From contig NZ_CAXHZC010000001.1 of NCBI RefSeq assembly GCF_964021845.1, positions 310,001 through 374,000 of the forward strand: a stretch of 64,000 nucleotides of DNA, written 5' to 3'. The translations under genes were made by a program, and so were the position numbers. A model generated the notes under the pieces. That model ran no database searches. It saw only the letters and a list, made by a program, of their open reading frames with translations, and was not told the DNA's origin. Positions within the stretch are counted from its first letter, which is position 1; each line of letters begins with the position of its first letter. Positions 53,741 through 62,375 of the stretch are shown piece by piece. The DNA is from Arcticibacterium sp964021845. Lineage in GTDB: Bacteria; Bacteroidota; Bacteroidia; Cytophagales; Spirosomataceae.

Positions 53741-54343
53741 ATGGAAACAGTAGTGGACAGTTTAAGAGGATTAGATGAAGCTTTGTTTATCTTTCTCAAT
53801 GGTATTCATGCTCCATATTTAGATGGTTTTATGGGTATTATAACAGCCCGCAATACTTGGATTCCATTTTACTTACTTTTGATATTTTATATAGCACGAA
53901 GCTTTCCTGTTAAGCAGGCTGTCATCTATGTATTTTATTTGATTGCTGCTGTTGGCTTGGCAGATTTTATAACTTCTGGGCTAATGAAACCTTTTTTTGA
54001 AAGACCAAGGCCATGTCATAATGAAGCTTTGGCAAGTGTTGTTCATTTGTTGGAGGGGCATTGTGGAGGTAAATTTGGATTTGCTTCGTCGCATGCAGCT
54101 AATTCGTTTGCTCTTTTTGGCGGGTTGTTTTTTATTTTCAGAGAGAAGAAACTGTTTATTAAACTCTTATTGGTTTGGGCAATTTTAGTGTCTTATAGTC
54201 GTATTTATGTTGGTGTTCATTATCCAGGAGATGTCTTAGTAGGCTCTTTTATTGGATTTTTTATTAGTTTCACACTTTATACTTTTTTAAAAAAGCACTT
54301 TAACAACAAGAAACCTTATGAAAAAAACGATTCTAGTATTTAG
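53741..54343 (+). CDS. PAP2 family membrane phosphatase
   Basis: This 200-residue inner-membrane phosphatase has five hydrophobic helices and all three PAP2 signature motifs. KPFFERPRP (Lys83 to Arg90-Pro91) is the first; GFASSHAANSF contains the PSGH-like His; SRIYVGVHYPGD is the third, with Arg, His and Asp. Members dephosphorylate undecaprenyl pyrophosphate, lipid A phosphates or phosphatidyl glycerol phosphate. The precise lipid is unknown. It follows trpS and overlaps the DUF2147 gene by 26 bases. Confidence 0.92.
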   Translation: METVVDSLRGLDEALFIFLNGIHAPYLDGFMGIITARNTWIPFYLLLIFYIARSFPVKQAVIYVFYLIAAVGLADFITSGLMKPFFERPRPCHNEALASVVHLLEGHCGGKFGFASSHAANSFALFGGLFFIFREKKLFIKLLLVWAILVSYSRIYVGVHYPGDVLVGSFIGFFISFTLYTFLKKHFNNKKPYEKNDSSI

Positions 54344-54746
54344 CCTTTTGGCTATTTCTTTCCTTGCGAATGCTCAAAAAATCACTGACGGAACTTGGTA
54401 TAATGAAGAAAGAACCAGTCGTGTTCAGTTTTTTATGAATGGAGACAAGTTATTCTGTAAAATAGTTTGGTTAAAAGAACCTAATGAGAACGGAAAACCA
54501 AGGGTAGATTTCAGAAATCCAGACCCAGTTTTAGCTAAGAAACCTGTGATGGGATTAGTTTTTATGAAAGATTTTAAAAAAGAGGACGATAACACTTGGG
54601 AAGATGGGACAATTTATGACCCGAGAAATGGTAAACTATATTCTTGTACCATTACAGAAGTGAGTACAGAGAAGGTAGAAGTTAGAGGTTATATAGGATT
54701 CTCTCTTTTAGGAAGAACCAGCCATTTGACCAGAGCTACCAGATAA
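54318..54746 (+). CDS. DUF2147 family exported protein
   Basis: The 142-residue protein has an N-terminal signal peptide (about residues 1-19, ending FLANAQ) and the DUF2147 pattern: ITDGTWYNEERTSRVQFF, KIVWLKEPNENGKPRVDFRN, WEDGTIYDPRNGKLYSC, and a closing VRGYIGFSLLGRTSHLTR. The family is a calycin-like periplasmic beta barrel of unknown function. Its start lies inside the end of the PAP2 gene, so the two are co-expressed. A bidirectional terminator separates it from the DinB genes. Confidence 0.9.
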   Translation: MKKTILVFSLLAISFLANAQKITDGTWYNEERTSRVQFFMNGDKLFCKIVWLKEPNENGKPRVDFRNPDPVLAKKPVMGLVFMKDFKKEDDNTWEDGTIYDPRNGKLYSCTITEVSTEKVEVRGYIGFSLLGRTSHLTRATR

Positions 54747-54760
54747 TCACTTTAAAGTAA

Positions 54761-54799
54761 ACAAAAAAGGCGATGTGAATTTCACATCGCCTTTTTTGT
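54761..54799. terminator. Bidirectional terminator between convergent operons
   Basis: A perfect 19-base inverted repeat (54761-54779 and 54781-54799) has a single central base, so several central pairs must open to form the loop. A-rich and T-rich ends at 54763-54768 and 54792-54797 supply U-tracts for both directions. It serves the trpS-side operon and the DinB pair. Confidence 0.92.
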
Positions 54800-54800
54800 T

Positions 54801-55364
54801 TTAAAATGCATCGCCTAAGCCATCGTCAAAATACCTGCTGCTGAGCTCATCGCCATCATTATCTACATAGGCTGCCGACATTTTCTTAAGAATATTGATT
54901 TGACCTGAATGGTAAATGTCATGATGTATAATTCCATTTATCAATGTGAAGTAATCATACTCAGAGCCTGTGACAATTTCACTTAAAAAATCATCATTAA
55001 TCTTATCCATTTCCTTGATAAGTTCATCTTGGCTAAGACTTAATTCCATGATGAGAGTTTCTAACTCAAATTCATCTACTTTAGGAGCCGAACCAAAGTT
55101 TTTCTTTTCGTTGTCAATCTGATAATCAGAATCTCCTTGAAGTCTTTTAATAGTGAAAATTCTCCAACTGGTGATATGATATATTAATTCTGCTGCTGTA
55201 TGAACAGTTGGGGTTTTAAAGCTAGCCTCTTCAGGTGTTATGCTTTTTATTGCTTCCAAAACAGAAGGGCCATGCCATGCACCTCCGTGATATCCTGCAT
55301 TAAGAAGTGTCTTTAGACGTTCTACCAGTTCTCTGTTTTCTTCCTTAGTTTCTGCCATATACAT
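54801..55364 (-). CDS. DinB-family protein, second of a tandem pair
   Basis: This 187-residue protein of the DinB/YfiT-like four-helix bundle has GGAWHGPSVLEAIKSI near the N-terminus, the metal-type histidines in VHTAAELIYHITSWR, and IIHHDIYHSGQINIL near the end. The three-His arrangement (H at the helix-2, and HHDIYH in the last helix) would bind a divalent metal. Such proteins act as bacillithiol or glutathione transferases or hydrolases in some bacteria, but the substrate is not clear here. It shares about the same motifs with the next gene and is 34 residues longer at the C-terminus. ATG at 55358 is an alternative start. Confidence 0.85.
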   Translation of the reverse strand: MYMAETKEENRELVERLKTLLNAGYHGGAWHGPSVLEAIKSITPEEASFKTPTVHTAAELIYHITSWRIFTIKRLQGDSDYQIDNEKKNFGSAPKVDEFELETLIMELSLSQDELIKEMDKINDDFLSEIVTGSEYDYFTLINGIIHHDIYHSGQINILKKMSAAYVDNDGDELSSRYFDDGLGDAF

Positions 55365-55371
55365 GTTGTTA

Positions 55372-55833
55372 TTATTCCCAGAGTACCCAAATCATGCCAA
55401 GGTGATAGGTGTCATGCTGAATCATACCAGTTAAAAGTTTATAAAAATCGTAGTGTTCACCAGGAACTCTTCTGTTTAGTAATTCGTCATTTTGCTCCTC
55501 TAAAAGGTCTACCAGTTTTTTTTGAGTATCCTTAAAGAGTTGAATAAGGTTTTGCCAATTTTCCTGAGAAGTCATTTCAGGTTTTCCCCAATTGTCTTCT
55601 TCTGTTTCCAAAGTGTAGTGAATGTTATCAGCTAGCTTTTCAATGATAAACATTCTCCAAGCTACCAAATGATAGATCAATTTGGCAATAGTTCTTTTAG
55701 AATAGCCACGTTTTTGGTCAACTACTTTTTCTGGAAGGCTGTTAAGCATTTCCAAAACAGAAGGGCCATGCCAAGCGTCTCCTCTAAAAACGGTTTCTAA
55801 GTTGTCTATTATCTTCTCTAGTTCTTTACTCAT
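55372..55833 (-). CDS. DinB-family protein, first of a tandem pair
   Basis: The 153-residue paralogue of the preceding entry has GDAWHGPSVLEMLNSL, AKLIYHLVAWRMF and MIQHDTYHLGMIWVL, the same motif set. It is upstream in the transcript and separated by 7 bases from the longer copy. The pair looks like a tandem duplication that has diverged. A 120-base leader precedes it. No clear promoter was found. Confidence 0.87.
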   Translation of the reverse strand: MSKELEKIIDNLETVFRGDAWHGPSVLEMLNSLPEKVVDQKRGYSKRTIAKLIYHLVAWRMFIIEKLADNIHYTLETEEDNWGKPEMTSQENWQNLIQLFKDTQKKLVDLLEEQNDELLNRRVPGEHYDFYKLLTGMIQHDTYHLGMIWVLWE

Positions 55834-55953
55834 TCATTGCCTTTAAATTGAGGTTATGACAAAATTGAAAAAAAAAACGGACTGTTGGAAATTCTTTTTG
55901 AAACTATCTCAGTCGTCTGTTAATTTCTTTTGAAATTTAGATATTTTGTAAGT

Positions 55954-57024
55954 TTAAATATCCACCATCTCACCAGTCTTAACAGACTTATCACAAGCAA
56001 AAGCTACTTTAAGGCTGTTTACGGCATCGTTAATATGCTCTGTAAGGTCTAAGTCTTCTTGAATGGCTTTTAAGAAATATTGCTGTTCACGGTTACAGAG
56101 TTCCTGATGGTCAGGTTCATCATCCAAGATAATCCATTCATCCTCTTTTTTGAAATTGTTTTCTTTGTCAATATCCGCATAGTGCACCTTAAGCGACTGT
56201 GTTTTACTATGTGAATCAATATCGTCAGACTTTCCTGATGATTCAGCGTCTTTAGCCACAATAGATACACAACCTTTTGGACCAATCACATCTTTAATAA
56301 AGAAGGCGGTTTCGCTCATCATAGGTCCCCAGCCCGCCTCATACCAGCCTACAGAGCCATCTTCAAACCTTATTTGTAGTTGTCCATAATTGTAATTCCA
56401 ATCTGGGACATCATCTGTAAGTCTTGCACCAATAGCCGAAACTTTCACTGGTTTAGACTGCGTCATCAAGCACATGATGTCAATATAATGCACTGCACAG
56501 TCCACTATTGGGCTAAGGCTCTTCATAAGGTTTCTGTGTACATCCCACATATAGCCATGGCTTTGTTGGTTGAGATTCATTCGCATTACCAAAGGTTTAC
56601 CCATGGTTCTGGAAATGTCAACAAATTTTTCCCAGGAAGGATGTACTCTTAAAATATAGCCTACTACGAGCTTTTTGTTTTTCTTTTTAGCCAAAGCCGC
56701 TACTCTTTCAGCACCATCTACGGTGTCTGCAAGAGGTTTTTCTATAAATACATGACAGTCGGCTTCCAAAGCTGCTATGGCATAGGCCTCATGCGTGTCT
56801 GGATAGGTTGAAATACTTACTGCATCTGGTTTTGTGCTCTCTAAAGCTTCATAGTAATTTGTAAAAAGTGGATAATCAGTGTCTAAACTTTCGTTTAATT
56901 TTTTCTTGCTATCTCCTCTTGAAACTATGCCACATATTTCAAATTCAGGCATGTCATGGTAGGCTTTGGCATGAGAAGCTCCCATGTTTCCTGCTCCTAC
57001 CACTAATATTTTTATTGTACTCAT
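55954..57024 (-). CDS. Gfo/Idh/MocA family oxidoreductase
   Basis: The 356-residue protein has an N-terminal Rossmann domain with VVGAGNMGASHAKAYHD (NAD(P) binding, residues 8-23) and the EKPLADTVDGAERVA segment carrying the catalytic lysine. A C-terminal alpha/beta domain follows with DVHRNLMKSLSPIVDCAVHYIDIM. The family oxidises or reduces sugars, inositols and related polyols, but the substrate is not deducible. It lies between the DinB pair and pdhB on the minus strand but is separated from each by a gap, so it may have its own promoter. Confidence 0.88.
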   Translation of the reverse strand: MSTIKILVVGAGNMGASHAKAYHDMPEFEICGIVSRGDSKKKLNESLDTDYPLFTNYYEALESTKPDAVSISTYPDTHEAYAIAALEADCHVFIEKPLADTVDGAERVAALAKKKNKKLVVGYILRVHPSWEKFVDISRTMGKPLVMRMNLNQQSHGYMWDVHRNLMKSLSPIVDCAVHYIDIMCLMTQSKPVKVSAIGARLTDDVPDWNYNYGQLQIRFEDGSVGWYEAGWGPMMSETAFFIKDVIGPKGCVSIVAKDAESSGKSDDIDSHSKTQSLKVHYADIDKENNFKKEDEWIILDDEPDHQELCNREQQYFLKAIQEDLDLTEHINDAVNSLKVAFACDKSVKTGEMVDI

Positions 57025-57070
57025 GTGCTGTTTTGCTATTTAATCAATGTATAATTAGCTAGAATTTTGG

Positions 57071-57105
57071 CAAAATAAAAGCTCGGAGAAATTTTCTCCG
57101 AGCTT
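57071..57105 (-). terminator. Terminator of pdhB
   Basis: A perfect 12-base-pair stem (57079-57090 with 57094-57105) and an ATT loop are followed on the minus strand by a U-rich tract. Confidence 0.9.
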
Positions 57106-57134
57106 AAACGTATTATAGCCTTTAACTTTAATAT

Positions 57135-58118
57135 TTAGGCTTTGTACATAACTTCTTTAACTGCAGCTAGTACTCTTGCTTTATTTGGAAGAGTAGCTTC
57201 TATAAGCGTAGGAGCATAATTTAAAGGAATATCCATGCTATTCACTCTAATTACTGGTGCATCTAAATAATCAAATGCATTACGCTGTAAGTGGTAAGAA
57301 ATTTCAGAAGAAATGGCCGCCAATGGAGGTCCTTCTTCTACTACCACGCATCTATTTGTTTTCTTAACAGATTCTACTATCGTAGCATAATCTATAGGCC
57401 TTACCGTTCTTAAATCTATGACCTCGGCGTTAATACCTTCTTCCTTTAAAGCTTCTACAGCAGGTAAAACTACATGAGGAATCATTTTTCCAAAAGAGAT
57501 GATAGTTACATCATCACCTTTTTGTATAATATTCGCCTTACCAATTGGGATTAAATATTCACCTTCAGGTACCTCACCTTTATCACCATACATTTGCTCA
57601 GACTCCATAAAAATAACGGGGTCGTTATCTCTGATGGCAGACTTTAAAAGGCCTTTGGCATCGTAAGGGTTTGAAGGTATAACTACTTTAAGACCTGGCG
57701 TATTTGCATACCAGTTTTCAAAGTTAGAAGAGTGCTGAGCACCCAATTGACCTGCACTTCCTGTTGGTCCTCTAAAAACTATAGGACAAGAATATTGACC
57801 GCCAGACATCGACATGATTTTTGCGGCAGCATTAATAATTTGGTCAATAGCAACCAGAGAGAAGTTAAAAGTCATAAACTCCACTATTGGTCTTAGTCCG
57901 TTAATACCTGCACCTACAGCTATACCAGAAAAACCTAATTCGGCTATAGGGGTGTCTAATACTCTATCAGGGCCAAATTCGTCTAGCATTCCTTGGCTAG
58001 CTTTATAGGCACCATTATATTCAGCTACTTCCTCACCAAGAAGAAAAACGTCTTCATCTCTACGCATTTCTTCTGACATGGCCTCTTTTATAGCATCTCT
58101 GAATTGAATTTCTCTCAT
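57135..58118 (-). CDS. pdhB: Pyruvate dehydrogenase E1 component, beta subunit
   Basis: The 327-residue subunit, with an alpha subunit encoded elsewhere, decarboxylates pyruvate for acetyl-CoA formation. The pattern is typical of PdhB: FRDAIKEAMSEEMRRDEDVFLLGEEVAEYNGAYK, the TPP-contact region GGQYSCPIVFRGPTGSAGQLGAQ, then DPVIFMESEQMYGDKGEVP, and EGPPLAAISSEISYHLQ near the end. Length is standard. It is alone, as is common in Bacteroidota, where pdhA, pdhB and pdhC are often dispersed. A terminator follows. Confidence 0.94.
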   Translation of the reverse strand: MREIQFRDAIKEAMSEEMRRDEDVFLLGEEVAEYNGAYKASQGMLDEFGPDRVLDTPIAELGFSGIAVGAGINGLRPIVEFMTFNFSLVAIDQIINAAAKIMSMSGGQYSCPIVFRGPTGSAGQLGAQHSSNFENWYANTPGLKVVIPSNPYDAKGLLKSAIRDNDPVIFMESEQMYGDKGEVPEGEYLIPIGKANIIQKGDDVTIISFGKMIPHVVLPAVEALKEEGINAEVIDLRTVRPIDYATIVESVKKTNRCVVVEEGPPLAAISSEISYHLQRNAFDYLDAPVIRVNSMDIPLNYAPTLIEATLPNKARVLAAVKEVMYKA

Positions 58119-58283
58119 CCTTTTGGCTTAATTCGTTTTATTTGACAGCTTCTCGCTTCTATTTGCAGCTGCGAAATTAGCCAAGGAAAGTTAAAAAACG
58201 AAGTATATTTTTATGTAATTCTATTTTGGTGGATACAACCTTTTTTTACTTTTAGGCATTATATAGTCAAATAGAATCGAATA

Positions 58284-58835
58284 TTGATTTTGCTCAAAAC
58301 AATTGAACTTCTAAAGAGTAATAATCCAAAAGCTCAAAAAGAAGTCTTCGAGAAATATAGTGATGTACTGTTTTCGCTTGCGAAACGGTATATGGGCAAC
58401 GCCATGGCCGCTGAGGATATGGTGGTAAATGCTTTTATGTCTATATTTAAATCGGCGAGTAAGGGCAATTTTGAGAACGCAAGAAGTTTTGAAGCGTGGA
58501 TGAAAAGAATAGTGGTAAACGAATGTTTATCAGAAATTAGAAGAAACAATTCCTTTCAAATGCTGCCACAAAGTGTGGCTGAAAATCTAGCATTGGAGCC
58601 AGATGTATTAAAACAATTAGCTCATGATGATATTTTAGTGTTGGTGGAGAAATTACCACCGGGTTATAGGACTGTGTTTAATATGTATGTAATGGAGGGA
58701 TACTCTCACAAAGAAATTGCCAAGGATTTGGGGATTTCGGAAGGTACTTCCAAATCACAATTAAGCCACGCCAAAAAAATGTTAAGAAATAAAATTACAA
58801 ATATCTATGGAAAGGAAACTAGATTCAGATATTGA
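58284..58835 (+). CDS. ECF-type RNA polymerase sigma factor
   Basis: The 183-residue sigma factor contains region 2 (SLAKRYMGNAMAAEDMVVNAFM, RSFEAWMKRIVVNECLSEIRR) and region 4 (LPPGYRTVFNMYVMEGYSHKEIAKDLGISEGTSKSQLSHAKK) joined by a short linker, as in extracytoplasmic-function sigma factors. The start is a TTG; 58284 and 58290 are both possible because no ATG lies nearby. It overlaps the next gene by 29 bases and that gene is membrane-anchored, so it is likely controlled by an anti-sigma factor. A -7-like TATATTTT lies in the upstream region but no convincing promoter was found. Confidence 0.9.
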   Translation: MILLKTIELLKSNNPKAQKEVFEKYSDVLFSLAKRYMGNAMAAEDMVVNAFMSIFKSASKGNFENARSFEAWMKRIVVNECLSEIRRNNSFQMLPQSVAENLALEPDVLKQLAHDDILVLVEKLPPGYRTVFNMYVMEGYSHKEIAKDLGISEGTSKSQLSHAKKMLRNKITNIYGKETRFRY

Positions 58836-59592
58836 AGAAATAAGAGATGTGCTTCTTTCTGGGGCGTCTCAGCCCGTATGGAACAAACAAGATGTTTGGG
58901 CTAGAATAGAGCAAAAAGAATCTAAGAAAAGGGTTTGGCCTTTCGCTTTGGCGGCTTGTGTTGCTTTGGTTTCTCTTTTTGTTTTTTGGAAAATTACGCC
59001 TGAAGAAACGGCTGTGTCTGATGCTGTAACACCAATGGTTCAAAGTGAGGGGGAAAAGGCGGTAGCTTCAAATAAGGTAGTGACTATTAATCAAGCAGTT
59101 GCTTCTAATCAGGTGTTAGCTTCAAATATAGAAATAGCACCTAAAACGAAGATAGTTAGTGTTAAACCACAAATAGTGAGCAGTTTTAAAACGCAAGGTT
59201 CAGCTTTGAATGAAAGTATAAATGAAATTCAAGTGAAAGATGTTTCAAGGAATTTAAATGCGTTGTCTCCAATAGAAATATCTCGTATAGAAACAGAAGT
59301 TTCATTTAATGATATTGATTTAAAACCTGTAGCAGCAGCTAACCTAATGTTAGCGGGAAATGTTGATATTTTAGAAAAGAAAGAAGCATTAGAAGGGAAA
59401 AAAATCACATTGATTATTCCTGAAGAAGATAAAGAAGGGGTAAGGTCAAATGTAAAAGTGGTACGTTTTATCCAAAGGGTAGGAGAGTATAACCGAACTG
59501 GAGACTGGGAGCCTGAAAAGAAGAATAAAATAGGAGAGCTTTGGGTTAAATTTTTAGAGTCAACCAAAACCAACGAGAAGTCTAAACTTTAA
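58807..59592 (+). CDS. Membrane-anchored anti-sigma-like protein
   Basis: This 261-residue protein starts inside the sigma-factor gene and has an N-terminal cytoplasmic region of about 45 residues (SDIEEIRDVLLSGASQPVWNKQDVW), one transmembrane helix (about residues 46-63, VWPFALAACVALVSLFVFW) and a long periplasmic tail with repeated VASN-type segments. That is the architecture of a membrane-bound anti-sigma factor, although the cytoplasmic part lacks a clear zinc (ZAS) HxxxCxxC motif. The function is inferred from the operon. It ends 2 bases before the next gene. A sensing role for the periplasmic part is likely. Confidence 0.7.
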   Translation: MERKLDSDIEEIRDVLLSGASQPVWNKQDVWARIEQKESKKRVWPFALAACVALVSLFVFWKITPEETAVSDAVTPMVQSEGEKAVASNKVVTINQAVASNQVLASNIEIAPKTKIVSVKPQIVSSFKTQGSALNESINEIQVKDVSRNLNALSPIEISRIETEVSFNDIDLKPVAAANLMLAGNVDILEKKEALEGKKITLIIPEEDKEGVRSNVKVVRFIQRVGEYNRTGDWEPEKKNKIGELWVKFLESTKTNEKSKL

Positions 59593-59594
59593 GC

Positions 59595-60707
59595 ATGAAA
59601 AAGATATTTATTGTTATGCTGCTTCTCTTTTCAGATGTGGTGATGGCACAGTCAGACACCTTGCAGGTATTGATAGGGAATAGTTCAGAACTTCTCTTTA
59701 TAGCCAAAGACCCTAGTGCCTATGAAGATTTAAAGAATTACGACTTCAATAAGATGCTTCTAGAAATGCAGGCAAAGCTAAATAGCAGCCAAACCAGAAA
59801 GTCATTTCTTAAAGATAATTCGGGTGAAAAGTACCTAAGAAAAGAGCGTAAGCGTCTTTCAGGCTATTATATGAATTACTATTTGGGCTTTAATTATTCA
59901 GAAGGATATGAAATTTTAAACGCTAATTTGGTAGCTAATCTTTTAAGAAATACCACTGGAAATCAATTAGATTCTTACTTTCAAACATCTTATCCCGAGA
60001 ATACTTATACCGTAAAGGTATTTCAATCGCCTTATTTAGCTGCCAGTGTCAATAGGCACTTAGAACTTTATGGAAATCACAGGGCATCTTTATTACTAAA
60101 AGGGGGACTAGAGGCTTTCTTTAGTTTTGAGAAGTTTGGAAAAGAAAAAAACAGTGATGCTAGTTCTGTTTTATTACAATCGAGTAGTCCTGCTGGAATG
60201 GAAAACTCCGTATCCTTTTCTCCAGACACACTTGCTTCTGGAGCATTTGATGGGGATTCTGATTATATTTTATGGCGATATGCCGACGAAGATTCTTATT
60301 CTAAGTCCTTTACCACTGTGCCTTATAATGTAGTGAAAGCAGGGTTTAATTTTAAGCTTATTCCTACAGTGTCTTTTAATAATCGTTCTGATAAGCGTGT
60401 GGTTTCTTTAGGTTTTGGCCCTACTATAGGTGTGAATGTAGTAGGGAACTCTATCACTAAAATTAAAGATAATGTACCTTCGGCTCCTGTGGTAGTAGGC
60501 GGTATAAAAGCTACGCCATTTAGATATGGTTTGGTGTGTGAAGTAGGGCTAGGTGGTATTACTTTTTTTGGTCAATATGTTAAGAACAGAGTACGAAACA
60601 GAGAGTTAGAACTGATGTCGGTCTCTTCCGGTGTGGCCAATCAGTTTGCAGGTAAAAACGAATACATGACGGAAGTAATGACCTTCGGATTAAAGTTTGG
60701 CAAATAA
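59595..60707 (+). CDS. Predicted outer-membrane beta-barrel protein
   Basis: The 370-residue protein has an N-terminal signal peptide (about residues 1-18, ending VVMAQ). The body alternates polar and hydrophobic residues, with motifs such as GYYMNYYLGFN, VGGIKATPFRYGLVCEVG and FGLKFGK at the end, consistent with beta strands of an outer-membrane barrel. I do not recognise the family. It is the third gene of the sigma and anti-sigma operon, 2 bases after the anti-sigma-like gene, so the encoded protein is probably a component or target of the envelope response. Confidence 0.7.
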   Translation: MKKIFIVMLLLFSDVVMAQSDTLQVLIGNSSELLFIAKDPSAYEDLKNYDFNKMLLEMQAKLNSSQTRKSFLKDNSGEKYLRKERKRLSGYYMNYYLGFNYSEGYEILNANLVANLLRNTTGNQLDSYFQTSYPENTYTVKVFQSPYLAASVNRHLELYGNHRASLLLKGGLEAFFSFEKFGKEKNSDASSVLLQSSSPAGMENSVSFSPDTLASGAFDGDSDYILWRYADEDSYSKSFTTVPYNVVKAGFNFKLIPTVSFNNRSDKRVVSLGFGPTIGVNVVGNSITKIKDNVPSAPVVVGGIKATPFRYGLVCEVGLGGITFFGQYVKNRVRNRELELMSVSSGVANQFAGKNEYMTEVMTFGLKFGK

Positions 60708-60734
60708 TAAAGCCAATTTCTGTAAAAGGAAGTT

Positions 60735-60742
60735 TAACTTTG
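60735..60742 (+). promoter_or_regulatory. -7 promoter element before the MOSC gene
   Basis: TAACTTTG matches TAnnTTTG and ends 4 bases before the ATG, so the transcript would be leaderless or nearly so. No -33 TTTG was found at normal distance, so the MOSC gene may also be read through from the sigma operon. Confidence 0.4.
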
Positions 60743-60746
60743 CTTC

Positions 60747-61538
60747 ATGCAGATTTCTACACTTTATATATATCCCATAAAGTCTCTTCCTGGAATAGAG
60801 CTTTCTGAAACTGATGTCACCAGTAGAGGGCTGGCCTTTGACCGAAGGTGGGTGCTGGTAGATGAGCAAAATTATCATGTTACCCAGCGGGAAATGCCTG
60901 AAATGGTACATTTTAAAGTTTCTTTAGCTGCTTCAACTTTAAGGATTACTGATGATAGAAACGGAGAAAGCATTACTTTTTCTATCAAAGAATCGGAGGG
61001 AGATAATGAACTTATAAAAGTCTGGGACGATGAGTTTAATGCCATACAGGTGTCATCAAAAGTAAGTCATTGGTTTTCTGAAAAGCTAATGAAGAAAGTC
61101 CGTTTAATGTTTCAGCCCGAGAGTTCGAAAAGGCTGATTGACGAGCGATACGCTCAAAATCAAGAAATTGTAAGTAATGCTGATGGTTATCCTATTCTCA
61201 TGACAAGTGAGGAAAGTTTAGCAGACTTAAATTCTAAACTTACAGAACCAGTAGAAATGTTAAGGTTTAGACCAAACATTGTTATTAAAGGTCTAAAGGC
61301 TTTTGGGGAAGATGACTTGGGTCAAATTCAAATTGGCGATACTGAGATTAGTGGTGTGAAAAACTGTGCAAGGTGTATTATGGTGACCAATAAACTTGAT
61401 GGCTCGCCCAGAGATAAAGAACCTCTAAAAACATTGGCTCAGTATAGAAGAGAAGGTAAGAAAGTGCTATTTGGTAGAAACTTCCTGATAGCCAAAGAAG
61501 GCAGAATAAAGGTGGGAATGGATTTAAAACCTTTGTGA
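60747..61538 (+). CDS. MOSC domain protein (YcbX/mARC-like)
   Basis: The 263-residue protein has the MOSC N-terminal beta barrel (ISTLYIYPIKSLPGIELSET, GLAFDRRWVLVDEQ) and the MOSC C-terminal domain with the molybdenum-cofactor cysteine in GVKNCARCIMVT. RFRPNIVI is also present. Relatives reduce N-hydroxylated compounds (YcbX, mARC) or bind the cofactor's thiolate. The fused ferredoxin domain of YcbX is absent, as is usual for the short Bacteroidota form. Whether molybdenum cofactor synthesis genes exist elsewhere in the genome decides if it is active. The UbiA-like gene follows within 4 bases. Confidence 0.9.
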   Translation: MQISTLYIYPIKSLPGIELSETDVTSRGLAFDRRWVLVDEQNYHVTQREMPEMVHFKVSLAASTLRITDDRNGESITFSIKESEGDNELIKVWDDEFNAIQVSSKVSHWFSEKLMKKVRLMFQPESSKRLIDERYAQNQEIVSNADGYPILMTSEESLADLNSKLTEPVEMLRFRPNIVIKGLKAFGEDDLGQIQIGDTEISGVKNCARCIMVTNKLDGSPRDKEPLKTLAQYRREGKKVLFGRNFLIAKEGRIKVGMDLKPL

Positions 61539-61542
61539 AATC

Positions 61543-62370
61543 TTGAAAAAAATCTTAGAGTACTTTAATCTTTTGAGCCTGAATGTAGTTTTAGGGGCTG
61601 TTTTGAGCTCTTACATGTTTTGGCAACTTCCTGACGGGAGCGGAACTCCTGATATTCCTTCTTTAATTCTTTTGGGACTAACTACTTGGATAATTTACAT
61701 TCTTGATAGATTATTAGATATCAAAGTTTATCCAGAAAATCCTTCCACTCGGCATAAGTTTCATGCAGAGCATCAATATAACCTTTCTGTACTTTTAGTA
61801 GTTTTAAGTATCATTGCAGCTGTATTATGCTTTTTTATACCAAGAACAGTTTTTTACTATGGCTGTGTTTTGAGTGTGGGATTAGTGATGTACTTTTTTG
61901 TGTTGAATAAGTTTTTGAAAAATACCAAAATGCAATGGCTCAAAGAACCCACTACGGCTATTTGCTATTGTTTAGCTGTTATTGGCATAGCCTATGTGCA
62001 GCACTCTTCCATTAACTTGAGCGGCTGGTTTCTGGCGTTTATGTTCTTTATTATTGCTTCGCAAAACCTTTTGGTTTTCTCCTATTTTGAAAGTTTTTCA
62101 AAGAAGGCATCAGATAATACAGTTGATTTTTTCGGTCAAAAAACTACCGTAAGAATTATCCGAATCTTGGGTTTTATAGTCTTATTTTTAGCCATTTTCT
62201 TTTTCTCTAACGGCTGGGATTATATTCACAAAGCTGGGTTACTATTGGCCATAATGAGCCAAATACTCTCTTTTATGCCAGCCAAACAAGCATTCTTCTT
62301 GCAGCAGGACCGCTACCGATGGGTGGGAGATGGTGTTTTTATACTTCCTATAGTTATGCTTTTGTTTTGA
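61543..62370 (+). CDS. UbiA-like polytopic membrane protein
   Basis: The frame starts at a TTG 4 bases after the MOSC stop. The 275-residue protein has seven to eight hydrophobic helices. A conserved DRLLD motif near residue 55 at the end of a helix, and RHKFHAEHQYNL after it, resemble the first Asp-rich motif of UbiA-superfamily prenyltransferases, but the second motif is not clear. I call it UbiA-like with moderate confidence. An alternative is an unrelated integral membrane protein of unknown function. It converges with the small membrane gene at 62376. Confidence 0.65.
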   Translation: MKKILEYFNLLSLNVVLGAVLSSYMFWQLPDGSGTPDIPSLILLGLTTWIIYILDRLLDIKVYPENPSTRHKFHAEHQYNLSVLLVVLSIIAAVLCFFIPRTVFYYGCVLSVGLVMYFFVLNKFLKNTKMQWLKEPTTAICYCLAVIGIAYVQHSSINLSGWFLAFMFFIIASQNLLVFSYFESFSKKASDNTVDFFGQKTTVRIIRILGFIVLFLAIFFFSNGWDYIHKAGLLLAIMSQILSFMPAKQAFFLQQDRYRWVGDGVFILPIVMLLF

Positions 62371-62375
62371 TTGGA

